Part shown: piece by piece, positions 49,642 through 59,182 of the stretch
How positions within the stretch are numbered: the first letter of the stretch is position 1
Layout: the number at the start of each line of letters is the position of its first letter
Origin: Burkholderia sp. Ax-1719
GTDB taxonomy: Bacteria > Pseudomonadota > Gammaproteobacteria > Burkholderiales > Burkholderiaceae
DNA: 64,000 nt
NCBI RefSeq assembly: GCF_011753055.1
Contig: NZ_VWWJ01000034.1
Location: 1-64,000, forward strand
Reading direction: 5' to 3'
Made by a program: the position numbers and the translations under genes
The notes under the pieces: model-generated
Told to the model about the DNA's origin: nothing
Seen by the model: only the letters and a program-made list of their open reading frames with translations
Databases searched by the model: none

Positions 49642-51158
49642 ATCGTCGTCCCCCGTTCTGCGGCGATGGCCTCGACCGTGTCGTGGAACACGGCGGCGCG
49701 ATGCGCATAGCCCTTGAACATGTCGAAGCTCGCGCACGCGGGCGACAGCAGCACGACGTCGCCGGGTTCGGCGAGCGCGGTGGCCGCGTGCGTGGCGTCT
49801 TCGAGCGTGGCGTGATCGGTGAGCGCGATGCCGGTGCCTTCAAGCGCGGCGCGAATCTTCGGCGCATCGCGGCCGATCAGCATGACCGCGCGGCACCAGC
49901 GCGCCACGGGCGCGGCGAGCGGATCGAAATCCTGGCCCTTGCCGTCACCGCCTGCGATCAGCACCGCGCGCTGCGCGAGGCCGTCGAGCGCTGCGACCGT
50001 CGCGCCTACGTTGGTGCCCTTGCTGTCGTCGACAAAATCGATGCCGTCGATCGAGGCGATCAGTTCGACGCGATGCGGCTCGCCGCGATAGTCGCGCAGG
50101 CCGTGCAGCAGCGCGGCGGGCGACAGGTCGATGGCACGCGCGAGCGCGAAAGCCGCGAGCGCATTGGCCGCGTTGTGCAGGCCGCGAATGCGCAGCGCGT
50201 CGACGGGCATCAGGCGCTTCATGCCGAGATTGACCGGCGCGGCGTCCAGCTGTTTGCGGCGGCGCGCCGAAACCGGTTCGTCGATGGCGTCGCGGTCGTG
50301 CGCCTGCACGAGCCACTGCATGCCGTTGTCGCGCGAGAGACCGAAGTCGCCGTCGCGCTGCGGTTCATTGACGCCGAACGTCACCACGCGCGCGTCACCG
50401 CTGTTCTTCACGCGCGCAAGCGACATCACGCGCGCGTCGTCGCGGTTGAGCACGCGCACGGTCTGCGCGCCGAAGATGCGGCCCTTGGCGGCGGCGTAGG
50501 CGTCGAGACCGCCGTGCCAGTCAAGGTGATCCTGGGTGATGTTGAGCACCGTCGCCGCGTCGGGTTCGAACGAATGCGCCGTCTCAAGCTGGAAGCTGGA
50601 GAGTTCGAGCACCCAGACGTCGGGCAGTGCGGTGTTGTCGATGGCTTCAGCGAGCTTGTCGAGCATGGCCGGGCTGATGTTGCCCGCCACCGCCACGGTC
50701 TTGCCCGCGCGCTCGCAGAGCATGCCGGTGAGGCTCGTGGTGGTGGTTTTGCCGTTCGTGCCGGTAATCGCCAGCACCTTCGGCGCGTAGCCGCTTTCGC
50801 CCAGATGACGCAGCGCCTGCGCGAACAGTTCGAGTTCGCCCCAGACTTCGATGCCCTGCTCGCGCGCAGCGGCGATCAGCGGCACGAGGTCGTCCGCCAG
50901 CGGCGACAGACCAGGACTGATCGCGACGATCTCCACGCCTTCGAGCAGCGCCGTCGAAAATGCACCGCCGACGAAGTTCGCGGCATCGATGCCATGTTTG
51001 GCGAGTTCGGCCAGACCGGGCGGCGTCTCGCGCGTGTCGGCAATGCGCAGGCGGCAACCTTGCCGCGCGCACCAACGCGCCATCGCGAGACCCGATTCGC
51101 CGAGTCCCAGCACGAGCACCATCGGCTTTTGCCGATCCCGAAACTTCTCGCCAAACAT
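49638..51158 (-). CDS. murD: UDP-N-acetylmuramoylalanine--D-glutamate ligase
   Basis: MurD adds D-Glu. The 506-residue Mur ligase is longer than E. coli MurD (438) and has Walker A GTNGKTTTTSL, NITQDHLDWHGG and DDSKGTNVGATVAAL. The extra length is in the central domain (around residues 280-310, RDAIDEPVSARRRKQLD). It follows mraY by 43 nt and overlaps ftsW by 4 bases. Confidence 0.96.
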   Translation of the reverse strand: MFGEKFRDRQKPMVLVLGLGESGLAMARWCARQGCRLRIADTRETPPGLAELAKHGIDAANFVGGAFSTALLEGVEIVAISPGLSPLADDLVPLIAAAREQGIEVWGELELFAQALRHLGESGYAPKVLAITGTNGKTTTTSLTGMLCERAGKTVAVAGNISPAMLDKLAEAIDNTALPDVWVLELSSFQLETAHSFEPDAATVLNITQDHLDWHGGLDAYAAAKGRIFGAQTVRVLNRDDARVMSLARVKNSGDARVVTFGVNEPQRDGDFGLSRDNGMQWLVQAHDRDAIDEPVSARRRKQLDAAPVNLGMKRLMPVDALRIRGLHNAANALAAFALARAIDLSPAALLHGLRDYRGEPHRVELIASIDGIDFVDDSKGTNVGATVAALDGLAQRAVLIAGGDGKGQDFDPLAAPVARWCRAVMLIGRDAPKIRAALEGTGIALTDHATLEDATHAATALAEPGDVVLLSPACASFDMFKGYAHRAAVFHDTVEAIAAERGTTI

Positions 51159-51201
51159 TGCTTGCTTTCCTAAAGAGGCAAAGTGAATTACGTCGTGTCG
51201 A

Positions 51202-52371
51202 TCAACGCAATTTCAGCGTCGACAGACCGATCAGGCACAGCATCAGCGTGATGACCCAGAAGCGCACGACCACCTGCGTTTCCTTCCAGCCGGACAGTTC
51301 GAAATGGTGATGTAGCGGCGCCATCTTGAAGATGCGTCGTCCTTCGCCATAACGCTTTTTCGTGTACTTGAACCAGGTGACCTGCAGCATCACGGACAGC
51401 GTTTCCGCCACGAAAATGCCGCCCATGATGAAGAGCACGATTTCCTGACGCACGATCACGGCGATGGTGCCAAGCGCGCCGCCGAGCGCCAGCGCGCCCA
51501 CGTCGCCCATGAACACCTGCGCGGGATACGTGTTGAACCAGAGAAACGCCAGCCCCGCCCCGCCCATCGCCGAGCAGAAGATCAGCAGTTCGCCCGCGCC
51601 TGGAATGTGCGGGAACAGCAGGTATTTCGAATAGACCGAGCTGCCCATCACGTAGGCGAACACGCCCAGCGACGCGCCCACCAGCACGACCGGCATGATG
51701 ACGAGACCGTCGAGGCCATCGGTGAGGTTGACCGCGTTGCTCGCGCCAACGATCACGAAGTACGTGAGCGCGATAAAGCCCCACACGCCCAGCGGATACG
51801 TCATCGACTTGAGGAACGGCAGCAAGAGGTCGGCGCGCGCGGGCAGACCCATCGACAGACCGCTGCGCACCCAGGCCATGAAGAGGTCGAACACGCGCAC
51901 GTTGTTCGCTTCAGACACGCTGAATGCGAGATACACCGCCGCGAACAAACCGATCACCGACTGCCAGAAATACTTTTCGCGCGACGACATCCCGCGCGGA
52001 TCCTTGTAGACCACCTTGCGATAGTCGTCGACCCAGCCGATCGCGCCGAAGCCGAACGTCACCAGCATCACGATCCAGATGAAGCGGTTCGAGAGATCGC
52101 CCCACAGCAGCGTGGCCACGGCGATGCCGAGCAGAATCAGCACGCCGCCCATGGTGGGCGTGCCGGATTTCACGAGGTGAGTCTGCGGGCCGTCCGTACG
52201 CACGGCCTGACCAACCTTCATTTCGGTGAGCTTGCGAATGACCCAGGGCCCGAGAAACAGACCAATAGCCATCGCGGTGATGGTGGCCATCACCGCACGA
52301 AACGTCAGATAACTGAACACGCGCAAGAAGCTTGCGTCATTCTGCAGCCATTGCGCCAGCGCCAGTAGCAT
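51202..52371 (-). CDS. mraY: phospho-N-acetylmuramoyl-pentapeptide transferase
   Basis: MraY transfers phospho-MurNAc-pentapeptide to undecaprenyl phosphate to make lipid I. The 389-residue protein has ten membrane segments, SGTPTMGGVLILLG, the DDYRKV motif, NLTDGLDGL, and FMGDVGALALGG with catalytic Asps, and a histidine-rich MAPLHHHFELSGW near the C-terminus. It follows murF by 19 nt. Confidence 0.98.
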   Translation of the reverse strand: MLLALAQWLQNDASFLRVFSYLTFRAVMATITAMAIGLFLGPWVIRKLTEMKVGQAVRTDGPQTHLVKSGTPTMGGVLILLGIAVATLLWGDLSNRFIWIVMLVTFGFGAIGWVDDYRKVVYKDPRGMSSREKYFWQSVIGLFAAVYLAFSVSEANNVRVFDLFMAWVRSGLSMGLPARADLLLPFLKSMTYPLGVWGFIALTYFVIVGASNAVNLTDGLDGLVIMPVVLVGASLGVFAYVMGSSVYSKYLLFPHIPGAGELLIFCSAMGGAGLAFLWFNTYPAQVFMGDVGALALGGALGTIAVIVRQEIVLFIMGGIFVAETLSVMLQVTWFKYTKKRYGEGRRIFKMAPLHHHFELSGWKETQVVVRFWVITLMLCLIGLSTLKLR

Positions 52372-52390
52372 GCCTTGATTCCTTGGAAAT

Positions 52391-53803
52391 TCAGTGCGCG
52401 CCGGACGCTGCGTCCGGTGCGGTGGGTTGCGGGTTCGTGAGAGCGGCTACGACTCGCTCCATCTGCATGAAGCGCGAGCCTTTCACGAGAATCGTGGCGC
52501 CGGAGCCGTAGCCGGCGCCGGCGAGCGCGCGAACCAGCTCGCTGACATCGGCGGCATGCAGCGCTTTCGCGCCGAATGCTGCCGAGATGTCGCGTGCTGC
52601 CGCGCCAAGCGTGTACAGCGCGTCGATGCCGCGCTCCTGCGCATAAGCGCCCACCTCGCGGTGAAACGCCGGGCCGTTGTCGCCGACTTCGCCCATATCG
52701 CCGAGCACCAGCACGCGCGGCGAGTCATGCGAAGCGAGCACGTCGATAGCCGCGCGCACGGAATCGGGGTTCGCGTTGTAGGTGTCATCGATCACCGTAG
52801 CGCCCGCAAGTTCCGCAAGCGCCGCGCGTTTTACCTGCAAACGGCCTTTTACCGGCTCGAACGCTTCGAGACCGCGGCGGATCGCTTCGAGCGACACGCC
52901 GGACGCCAGCGCCGCTGCCGTCGCCGCGAGTGCGTTGTGGGCGTTGTGCGCGCCGAGCACCTTGAGTTCGATTTCGAGGTGGCCTTCGGGCGTGGCGACC
53001 GCGAGACGCGAGCCGATGAGCTTGCCCGTCACCGCCGCATCGACCGCGCGTTCATCGGTATGCAGCGCGAAATCGAGAATCTGCGAGCCGGTTGCGGCCA
53101 CGCGCCAGATGCCCGCGTACGCGTCGTCGGCGGGGAAAACGGCCGTGCCTTCGGGCTTGAGCGCGTGAATCACGCTCGCGTGTTCGAGCGCGACGGCTTC
53201 CACCGTCGCCATGAATTCCTGGTGTTCGCGCTGGGCGTTGTTCACCACGGCAACCGTCGGCTCCGCGAACTTCGCGAGCAGCTCCGTTTCGCCAGGATGA
53301 TTCATGCCGAGTTCGACTACGGCCAGCTGATGCGCCGCGCTCAGACGCAGCAGCGTCAGCGGCACGCCGATGTCGTTGTTCAGGTTGCCCGCCGTCGCCA
53401 GGCGCGCGTCCTCGCCCACCGCAGCGGCGAAGATCGACGCGATCATTTCCTTGACCGTGGTCTTGCCGTTGCTGCCCGTGACGGCCACCAGCGGCATCGA
53501 GAAACGACGACGCCAGCCGAGCGCGAGCGCGCCCAGCGCCGTGCGCGTGTCGTCCACGCGCAGCGCGGGAATGCGCCAGTCGCCAGGGCTGCGCGAGACG
53601 AGCGCGGCGCTCACGTGACGGCCCGCCACTTCGGGCAGGAAGTCGTGCGCGTCGAAACGGTCGCCCTTGAGCGCGACGAACAGATCGCCGGGGCCGGTCG
53701 TGCGGCTGTCGGTGGAGATGCGCTCGAAGGTCGCGTTCTCGTCGCCGAGAACGCTTGCGCCGGGAATCAGCGCTGCCGCTTCGCGCAGGGAAAGCATTGT
53801 CAT
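52391..53803 (-). CDS. murF: UDP-MurNAc-tripeptide--D-Ala-D-Ala ligase
   Basis: MurF adds D-Ala-D-Ala. The 470-residue ligase has Walker A GSNGKTTVKEMIA, GNLNNDIGVPLTLLR and DDTYNANPDSVRAAID. It overlaps murE by 4 bases. Confidence 0.96.
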   Translation of the reverse strand: MTMLSLREAAALIPGASVLGDENATFERISTDSRTTGPGDLFVALKGDRFDAHDFLPEVAGRHVSAALVSRSPGDWRIPALRVDDTRTALGALALGWRRRFSMPLVAVTGSNGKTTVKEMIASIFAAAVGEDARLATAGNLNNDIGVPLTLLRLSAAHQLAVVELGMNHPGETELLAKFAEPTVAVVNNAQREHQEFMATVEAVALEHASVIHALKPEGTAVFPADDAYAGIWRVAATGSQILDFALHTDERAVDAAVTGKLIGSRLAVATPEGHLEIELKVLGAHNAHNALAATAAALASGVSLEAIRRGLEAFEPVKGRLQVKRAALAELAGATVIDDTYNANPDSVRAAIDVLASHDSPRVLVLGDMGEVGDNGPAFHREVGAYAQERGIDALYTLGAAARDISAAFGAKALHAADVSELVRALAGAGYGSGATILVKGSRFMQMERVVAALTNPQPTAPDAASGAH

Positions 53804-55374
53804 TCACCGCCTCCGCGCCCATGCCGATCGGACGTCGGACGGGCTGCGAGGGCAAGGCGCGCGTGATCCTGATCGGAGAACGCGCGTTTCTTGCCCATGA
53901 TTTCCTGGGTTGCCTCGTGCCCCTTGCCGGCCAGCACGATGACGTCTTCTTTGGCCGCGCCGCGCACGGCCTGCAGGATCGCGCTCGCGCGGTCCTCGAT
54001 GCGGCGCGCCTTTTCCGGCTCGCGCATGCCGCCGACGATCTGGTCGATGATCGTGGCCGGCGTTTCGCTGCGCGGGTTGTCGCTCGTCACGACGGTTTGA
54101 TCTGCCAGACGCTCGGCGATCGCGCCCATCAGCGGGCGCTTGGTGGCGTCGCGGTCGCCGCCGCAGCCGAACATGCAGATCAGCCGGCCGCCACGCGCCG
54201 CCGCGATCGGGCGCAGCGCGTCGAGCGTCTTTTCGAGCGCATCGGGCGTGTGCGCGTAATCGATCACGACGAGCGGCTCGTCCTGATCGACGCGGCCGCC
54301 CAGACGTTCCATGCGGCCGTTGACCGGCTGCAGCTTGCCGATTTCGTTGAGCGCGGCGAGCAGCGGCACATTGGCCGCCAGCAGCGCGCCCAGCACGCCG
54401 AGCAGATTGCTGACGTTGAAGAGGCCGAGCGTCTGCACTTCGATATTCGCTTCGCCCCAGTCCGACGTTTCCAGATGGAACGCGGTGCCGGTTGCGGTCG
54501 CGCGCACGTCCTTCGCGCGCAGCCAGGCGTCGGCGACGGGTGCATCGGCGGCGGGCGTTTCCACGCCGTAGGCAATCGTGCGCGCCGTGCCGCGCGTCGC
54601 GGCGATCAGGCGACGGCCCGCGGCATCGTCGGCGTTGATGACGGCGGCGCGCAGGCCCGGCCACGCGAACAGACGCGCCTTCGCAGCCTCATAGGCTTCG
54701 AAGGTGCGGTGATAGTCGAGGTGGTCCTGCGTGAGATTCGTGAAGACCGCGATGTCGAACGACGTGCCGTTGACGCGGCCCTGATGCAGCGCGTGCGACG
54801 ACACTTCCATCGCCACCGCCTGCGCGCCCTGCTGTCGCAGTTGCGCGAGCGAACGCTGCAGTTGCGGCGCATCGGGCGTGGTGAAACCGGTGTGCACGAG
54901 CTGGCCGACAAAGCCGCTGCCCAGTGTGCCGACGATCGCGCACTTCTGGCCAATGGCCGTGAGCGCCGATGCGATCCACTGGCTGCACGAGGTCTTGCCG
55001 TTGGTGCCGGTCACGCCGACCACGAGCATCGCGTCGCTGGCGTCGCCGTACCAGCCGCTGGCGATTTCGCCTGCGAGCACGTCGAGTTGCGGCACGGCCA
55101 GCGCGTTCTGCGCCTGGCTGAAATCGAACGAACCGGCATAGCCTTCCGGCTGATACAGCACGGCCGCCGCGCCGCGCGCAAGCGCGGTTTCGATATGCGA
55201 GCGGTTGTCCGCGCCTTCGACGGCGTAGGCGAGAAATACATCGCCCGGCTGGAGCGAACGGGTATCGGCGTGCAGATTGGCTGCGGGCGTGGTCGGCGCA
55301 ACGCGCGCGCGCAGCCACGCGAGGGCGTCCGCGATCTGCCGGTGCGCGGGATGCTGGGTGCGCGTGGCGCTCAT
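53800..55374 (-). CDS. murE: UDP-MurNAc-tripeptide synthetase (meso-Dap-adding)
   Basis: MurE adds meso-diaminopimelate. The 524-residue ligase has Walker A GTNGKTSCSQW, the DHLDYH segment, and TSDNPRSETP, whose DNPR motif marks meso-Dap rather than Lys specificity. It overlaps ftsI and murF by 4 bases each. Confidence 0.97.
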   Translation of the reverse strand: MSATRTQHPAHRQIADALAWLRARVAPTTPAANLHADTRSLQPGDVFLAYAVEGADNRSHIETALARGAAAVLYQPEGYAGSFDFSQAQNALAVPQLDVLAGEIASGWYGDASDAMLVVGVTGTNGKTSCSQWIASALTAIGQKCAIVGTLGSGFVGQLVHTGFTTPDAPQLQRSLAQLRQQGAQAVAMEVSSHALHQGRVNGTSFDIAVFTNLTQDHLDYHRTFEAYEAAKARLFAWPGLRAAVINADDAAGRRLIAATRGTARTIAYGVETPAADAPVADAWLRAKDVRATATGTAFHLETSDWGEANIEVQTLGLFNVSNLLGVLGALLAANVPLLAALNEIGKLQPVNGRMERLGGRVDQDEPLVVIDYAHTPDALEKTLDALRPIAAARGGRLICMFGCGGDRDATKRPLMGAIAERLADQTVVTSDNPRSETPATIIDQIVGGMREPEKARRIEDRASAILQAVRGAAKEDVIVLAGKGHEATQEIMGKKRAFSDQDHARLALAARPTSDRHGRGGGE

Positions 55375-57290
55375 CGGACGACTCCGGGTCGGGTTTTGGC
55401 GTTATCGGCCACGGTCATGTGGTGCGCGGCGGACGGGCTCTTGACGGCGCCGGCGTTGGCGACGCGCTTCGCGGGCGCGGCTTTCGGCGCATTCGAAGGC
55501 GTATTCGACGTCGACGGCGCATTGGCGACCGCCGTGGACGAAGCGCTGTCGTCGGACACGACGAGCTGCTTGACCGGCATATCGGGCGGCACGTTGAGCG
55601 AGCGCAGCGTATCGCCGACGATGCCCGAGAACACCGGACCCGACACCGCGCCACCAAAGTGGCTGCCTGCGGTCGGTTCATCCACCGTTACGGCGACGAC
55701 GATGCGCGGGTTGGGCATCGGCGCCATGCCGACGAACGACGCGCGATACTTCGAGCGGTCGTAGCCGTGCGGGCCGTGCTTGTACGCCGTACCGGACTTG
55801 CCGCCCACGCGGTAGCCGGGCACGGCCGCATCCGGCGAAGTACCCTGCTTCGACACCACGCTTTCGAGCATCGTGCGCACTTCGCGCGCGGTCGTAGGCG
55901 CGAACACCTGGGTGCCGACCACCGGTTGGTCGTCGCCCGGATGGCGGAAGATCGACACCGGCAGGATCTGGCCGTCATGCGCGATGGCCGTGTAGGCGCG
56001 CGCCAGCTGGAACAGCGACACCGACAGACCGTAGCCGTACGACATGGTCGCCTGCTCGATGCGACGCCAGCTTTTCCACGGACGCAGACGCCCAGGCGCC
56101 GCGCCGGGGAACCCGACCTTCGGCGCTTGCCCGAGACCGATGCTGGTGTACATGTTCCACATTTCTTCGGGCCGGAGCGTCATCGCGATCTTGGTCGCGC
56201 CAATGTTCGACGACTTCTGGATCACGCCGCCCACCGTCAGCACGCCGAAACCGGCGTCGTCGGTAATGGTCGCGCCGTCGAGGGTGAAGTGGCCCGCGCC
56301 CGTATCCACCAGTGTAGTCGGCGAGACGCGGTGCAAATCGAGGGCCAGCGACACCGTGAACGGCTTCATGATCGAGCCCGGCTCGAACACGTCCGTCAGG
56401 ATGCGGTTGCGCAACTGCTCGCCGGTCAGGTGCGAGCGATCGTTCGGGTTGTACGTGGGATAGTTGACGAGCGCGAGCACTTCGCCCGTGCGCACGTCCA
56501 CCACCATCGCGGCGCCCGCCTTGGCCTTGAACTTCTCGACCGCGGCCTTCAGGTTCGAATACGCGATGTATTGAATCTTGCTGTCGATCGACAGTTCGAC
56601 GTCCTTGCCATCGTGCGGCACGACGGTTTCATCCACATCTTCGATGATGTGGCCCATGCGGTCCTTGATGACGTGGCGAATGCCCGGCACGCCCGCCAGA
56701 ATCTTCTGGTCGGACAGTTCCACGCCTTCCTGGCCCTCGTCTTCCACGTTGGTGAAGCCGATCAAGTGGGCCGTGACGTCGCCTTCCGGATAGAAACGTT
56801 TGTATTCGTTGCGCTGATAGATGCCCGGAATGTCGAGCGCCGTGATCTGCTGCGCGACGTCGAGCGGCACCTGACGCTTCACATAGACAAAGGTTTTGTC
56901 TTCCGAGAGCTTCGCGCGCAGGTCTTTGCTCGACATGTCGAGCAGCTTGCCGAGCTGGTTCAGCTTGTCAGCGCCGAGGTCGTCGGGCACGGCTTCTGGG
57001 ATCGCCCAGATGGCGCGCACGGGCAGGCTCGTCGCGAGCACGAGGCCGTTACGGTCGAGAATCTTGCCGCGCGTGGCGGGCAGTTCGATGGTGCGCTGAT
57101 AGCGGCTTTCGCCCTGCTTCTGATAGAAGGCGTTGCCCGGTCCCTGAATCCAGAACGCACGCGCGGCGAGCGCGACGAACGCCATGAACAGCATGAAGAC
57201 GACGAGCTTCGAGCGCCACATCGGCAGGCGCACGGAGAGAATCGGATTGGCGCTGAAGGCGACGCTCTTGCGGCTGTTGCCCTTTTTCAT
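55371..57290 (-). CDS. ftsI: septal peptidoglycan transpeptidase FtsI (PBP3)
   Basis: FtsI crosslinks septal peptidoglycan and is a beta-lactam target. The 639-residue product has one N-terminal membrane helix (LVVFMLFMAFVALAARAFW), the PBP dimerisation domain, and the transpeptidase domain with SxxK S306-K309 (EPGSIMKPF), SxN in SSNIG, and KSGT. E. coli numbering is S307. The last ~65 residues are Ala/Ser/Asn/Pro-rich and exceed E. coli FtsI. It overlaps ftsL and murE by 4 bases. Confidence 0.97.
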   Translation of the reverse strand: MKKGNSRKSVAFSANPILSVRLPMWRSKLVVFMLFMAFVALAARAFWIQGPGNAFYQKQGESRYQRTIELPATRGKILDRNGLVLATSLPVRAIWAIPEAVPDDLGADKLNQLGKLLDMSSKDLRAKLSEDKTFVYVKRQVPLDVAQQITALDIPGIYQRNEYKRFYPEGDVTAHLIGFTNVEDEGQEGVELSDQKILAGVPGIRHVIKDRMGHIIEDVDETVVPHDGKDVELSIDSKIQYIAYSNLKAAVEKFKAKAGAAMVVDVRTGEVLALVNYPTYNPNDRSHLTGEQLRNRILTDVFEPGSIMKPFTVSLALDLHRVSPTTLVDTGAGHFTLDGATITDDAGFGVLTVGGVIQKSSNIGATKIAMTLRPEEMWNMYTSIGLGQAPKVGFPGAAPGRLRPWKSWRRIEQATMSYGYGLSVSLFQLARAYTAIAHDGQILPVSIFRHPGDDQPVVGTQVFAPTTAREVRTMLESVVSKQGTSPDAAVPGYRVGGKSGTAYKHGPHGYDRSKYRASFVGMAPMPNPRIVVAVTVDEPTAGSHFGGAVSGPVFSGIVGDTLRSLNVPPDMPVKQLVVSDDSASSTAVANAPSTSNTPSNAPKAAPAKRVANAGAVKSPSAAHHMTVADNAKTRPGVVR

Positions 57291-57649
57291 CGCGTGCCTC
57301 CACGGCGGCCGTTGGCGCTGGCCGGGGCCGACGCCGTTGCAGGCGCGGAAACAGGCACAGGCGCGTCCACTGCGGTGGCCGCGCCCGGTGCGAGCGTCAG
57401 GTATTGCGTGCGTCCGGTCGTCACGGGCTGCATCTTGAGCGAATCGGTAGCGAGCTGTTCAACGCGCGACGTCCGTGACAGCGCGCTCTGCTGATATTGA
57501 AGCTGTGCGTAGTCCTGCTGGAGCTGACGCTCCTGCGACTGCGCGCGTTGCAACTGGATGAAGATCTGCCGCTGCTGATTGGTGGCGTTCACGACTGACA
57601 ATGCGCAGCCCATGACGACGATCAGCAGGAAGATGTTCAGGCGATTCAT
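57287..57649 (-). CDS. ftsL: cell division protein FtsL
   Basis: FtsL is a small bitopic protein of the FtsQLB complex that activates FtsWI. The 120-residue product has an N-terminal membrane helix (IFLLIVVMGCALSVVNA) followed by a coiled coil (QRQIFIQLQRAQSQERQLQ) and a Pro/Ala-rich tail. It overlaps rsmH and ftsI by 4 bases. Confidence 0.93.
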   Translation of the reverse strand: MNRLNIFLLIVVMGCALSVVNATNQQRQIFIQLQRAQSQERQLQQDYAQLQYQQSALSRTSRVEQLATDSLKMQPVTTGRTQYLTLAPGAATAVDAPVPVSAPATASAPASANGRRGGTR

Positions 57650-58599
57650 GGCGTGATGCGCTCCGCAATGCGCATCACGGCCGAACGGGCGCGCGGGTTC
57701 GCCGCGACTTCTTCGTCGCTGGCGAAAACGCGTCCGAGCAGCTTCAGGGGCGGGCTGGGCAGATCGACGGCGCGGATCGGCAAACGGCGATCGATTGCCG
57801 GCGTCGTGGCATTAGCCTGCATGAACCGCTTCACGATCCGGTCTTCCAGCGAATGGAAGCTGATGACCACGAGCCGCCCCCCCTGTTCCAGCAACGACAG
57901 TGCTGCTTCTAGAACGACCTGCAGCTCCGCAAGCTCTTGATTGACGTGAATCCGTATAGCTTGAAAGGTGCGGGTTGCCGGGTCCTTACCCTTCTCACGG
58001 GTTTTGACGGCGTTAGCCACGATTTGGGCAAGCTCGCCCGTGCTGTCGAGAGGCCCGAGACGGTCGGACTCTGCCCGGCGAGCAACAAGCGCCTTTGCAA
58101 TCTGAAAAGCAAACCGTTCTTCCCCATAATCTCGAATCACCTCCGTCAGTTCCTGCAACGTGGCCCGCGCGAGCCAGTCGGCAGCGGACTCGCCGCGCGT
58201 CGGGTCCATCCGCATGTCGAGCGGACCATTGGCGCGGAAACTGAAGCCGCGCTCCGGGTCGTCGATTTGCGGCGACGACACGCCCAGGTCCAGCAAAATC
58301 CCCGACACACGCCCTACCCCGCGCTCCGCCATGGCGTCGCGCAGTGAAGCAAAACTTTCGTGCACGATCGAGAACCGCGCGTCGCCCACCTGTTCGGCGG
58401 TGGCGATCGCCAGCGGGTCCTTGTCGAACGCGATCAGCCGGCCGCTTTCCGCCAGCCGGCCGAGCACGGCGCGGCTGTGGCCGCCGCGCCCGAACGTGCC
58501 GTCCACATAGACGCCGTCCGCGCGCGTGACCAGCGCATCGACCGCTTCATCGAGCAGCACCGTGCGATGCTGCAATCCTTGTCCCATCGCAGATGCCAT
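57646..58599 (-). CDS. rsmH: 16S rRNA (cytosine1402-N4)-methyltransferase
   Basis: RsmH (MraW) methylates C1402 in the P-site region of 16S rRNA. The 317-residue product has HRTVLLDEAVDALV, GTFGRGGHSRAVL (SAM site), DLGVSSPQIDDPERGFSF and a C-terminal VISFHSLEDRIVKRFM. The start at 58599 includes a short MASAM; an internal ATG of MGQG is also possible. It follows mraZ by 18 nt. Confidence 0.97.
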   Translation of the reverse strand: MASAMGQGLQHRTVLLDEAVDALVTRADGVYVDGTFGRGGHSRAVLGRLAESGRLIAFDKDPLAIATAEQVGDARFSIVHESFASLRDAMAERGVGRVSGILLDLGVSSPQIDDPERGFSFRANGPLDMRMDPTRGESAADWLARATLQELTEVIRDYGEERFAFQIAKALVARRAESDRLGPLDSTGELAQIVANAVKTREKGKDPATRTFQAIRIHVNQELAELQVVLEAALSLLEQGGRLVVISFHSLEDRIVKRFMQANATTPAIDRRLPIRAVDLPSPPLKLLGRVFASDEEVAANPRARSAVMRIAERITP

Positions 58600-58617
58600 A
58601 GCGTTTTTAACCCGCGA

Positions 58618-59046
58618 TCAGAACGTGAAATTCTTCAAGGCGTCGGGCATGCCCTGAGCCATCGCCGCCTGTTCCTTCGCGGCGTAGGTCTGCGCATCCC
58701 ACAACTCAAAATGACTACCCATGCCAAGCAGCATGACTTCCCTTTCCATTCCCGCTGCAAGACGTAATTCAGGTGAGACGAGCACGCGGCCCGCGCTGTC
58801 GACATCGACGTCGGAAGCGTTGCCGAGAAAGATGCGGCGCCACCAGTGCGCGTCCATCGGCAAGGCGGCGACTTTGGCGCGGAACACTTCCCATTCGGGG
58901 CGCGGAAATAGCAACAGGCAGCCGTCCGGGTGCTTGGTGATCGTCACCCGGCCTTCTGCCTGTTGTTGCAGCGCGTCCCGATAGCGAGACGGAATCGACA
59001 TCCGTCCTTTCGCATCGAGTGTCAGCGCCGACGCCCCCTGGAACAA
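58618..59046 (-). CDS. mraZ: transcriptional regulator MraZ
   Basis: MraZ represses its own dcw promoter by binding direct repeats. The 142-residue product has two SpoVT/AbrB-like domains with DxxxR motifs, LDAKGRMSIPSRYRD and VDSAGRVLVSPELR. The start is TTG at 59046, giving MFQGASALTLD, with GGGGAG five bases before it. The operator repeats lie 75-109 nt upstream of the start (59121-59155). Confidence 0.95.
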   Translation of the reverse strand: MFQGASALTLDAKGRMSIPSRYRDALQQQAEGRVTITKHPDGCLLLFPRPEWEVFRAKVAALPMDAHWWRRIFLGNASDVDVDSAGRVLVSPELRLAAGMEREVMLLGMGSHFELWDAQTYAAKEQAAMAQGMPDALKNFTF

Positions 59047-59120
59047 TTTGCTCCCCTCTCGCGGCGTCGTTCGCCGCCCGTCTAAATCTCAGGAAATTTA
59101 CCCGAATACATCTTTGAAAT

Positions 59121-59155
59121 CACACAAAAATACACTTTCTCACACTGTCTCCCAC
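59121..59155 (-). promoter_or_regulatory. MraZ operator: four direct repeats, 10-bp period
   Basis: On the minus strand GTGGG (59151-59155), GTGTG (59141-59145), GTGTA (59131-59135) and GTGTG (59121-59125) recur exactly every 10 bp. They start at the -10 of the predicted mraZ promoter. This is the layout of known MraZ boxes, where TGGG-type pentamers are separated by 5 nt. Confidence 0.85.
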
Positions 59156-59182
59156 TTTAGAGGAAGGCCTTTCGAGGGTCAA
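59154..59182 (-). promoter_or_regulatory. sigma70 promoter of the dcw cluster (Pmra)
   Basis: On the minus strand TTGACC (59177-59182), 17 nt and TAAAGT (59154-59159) form a good promoter. The first MraZ repeat overlaps the -10. The predicted leader is about 100 nt. Confidence 0.8.

Noticed and set aside
52394..57494. Long + strand frames antisense to murF, murE and ftsI
   Set aside because: Each follows the codon positions of the true minus-strand genes and has no independent ribosome-binding site or domain.
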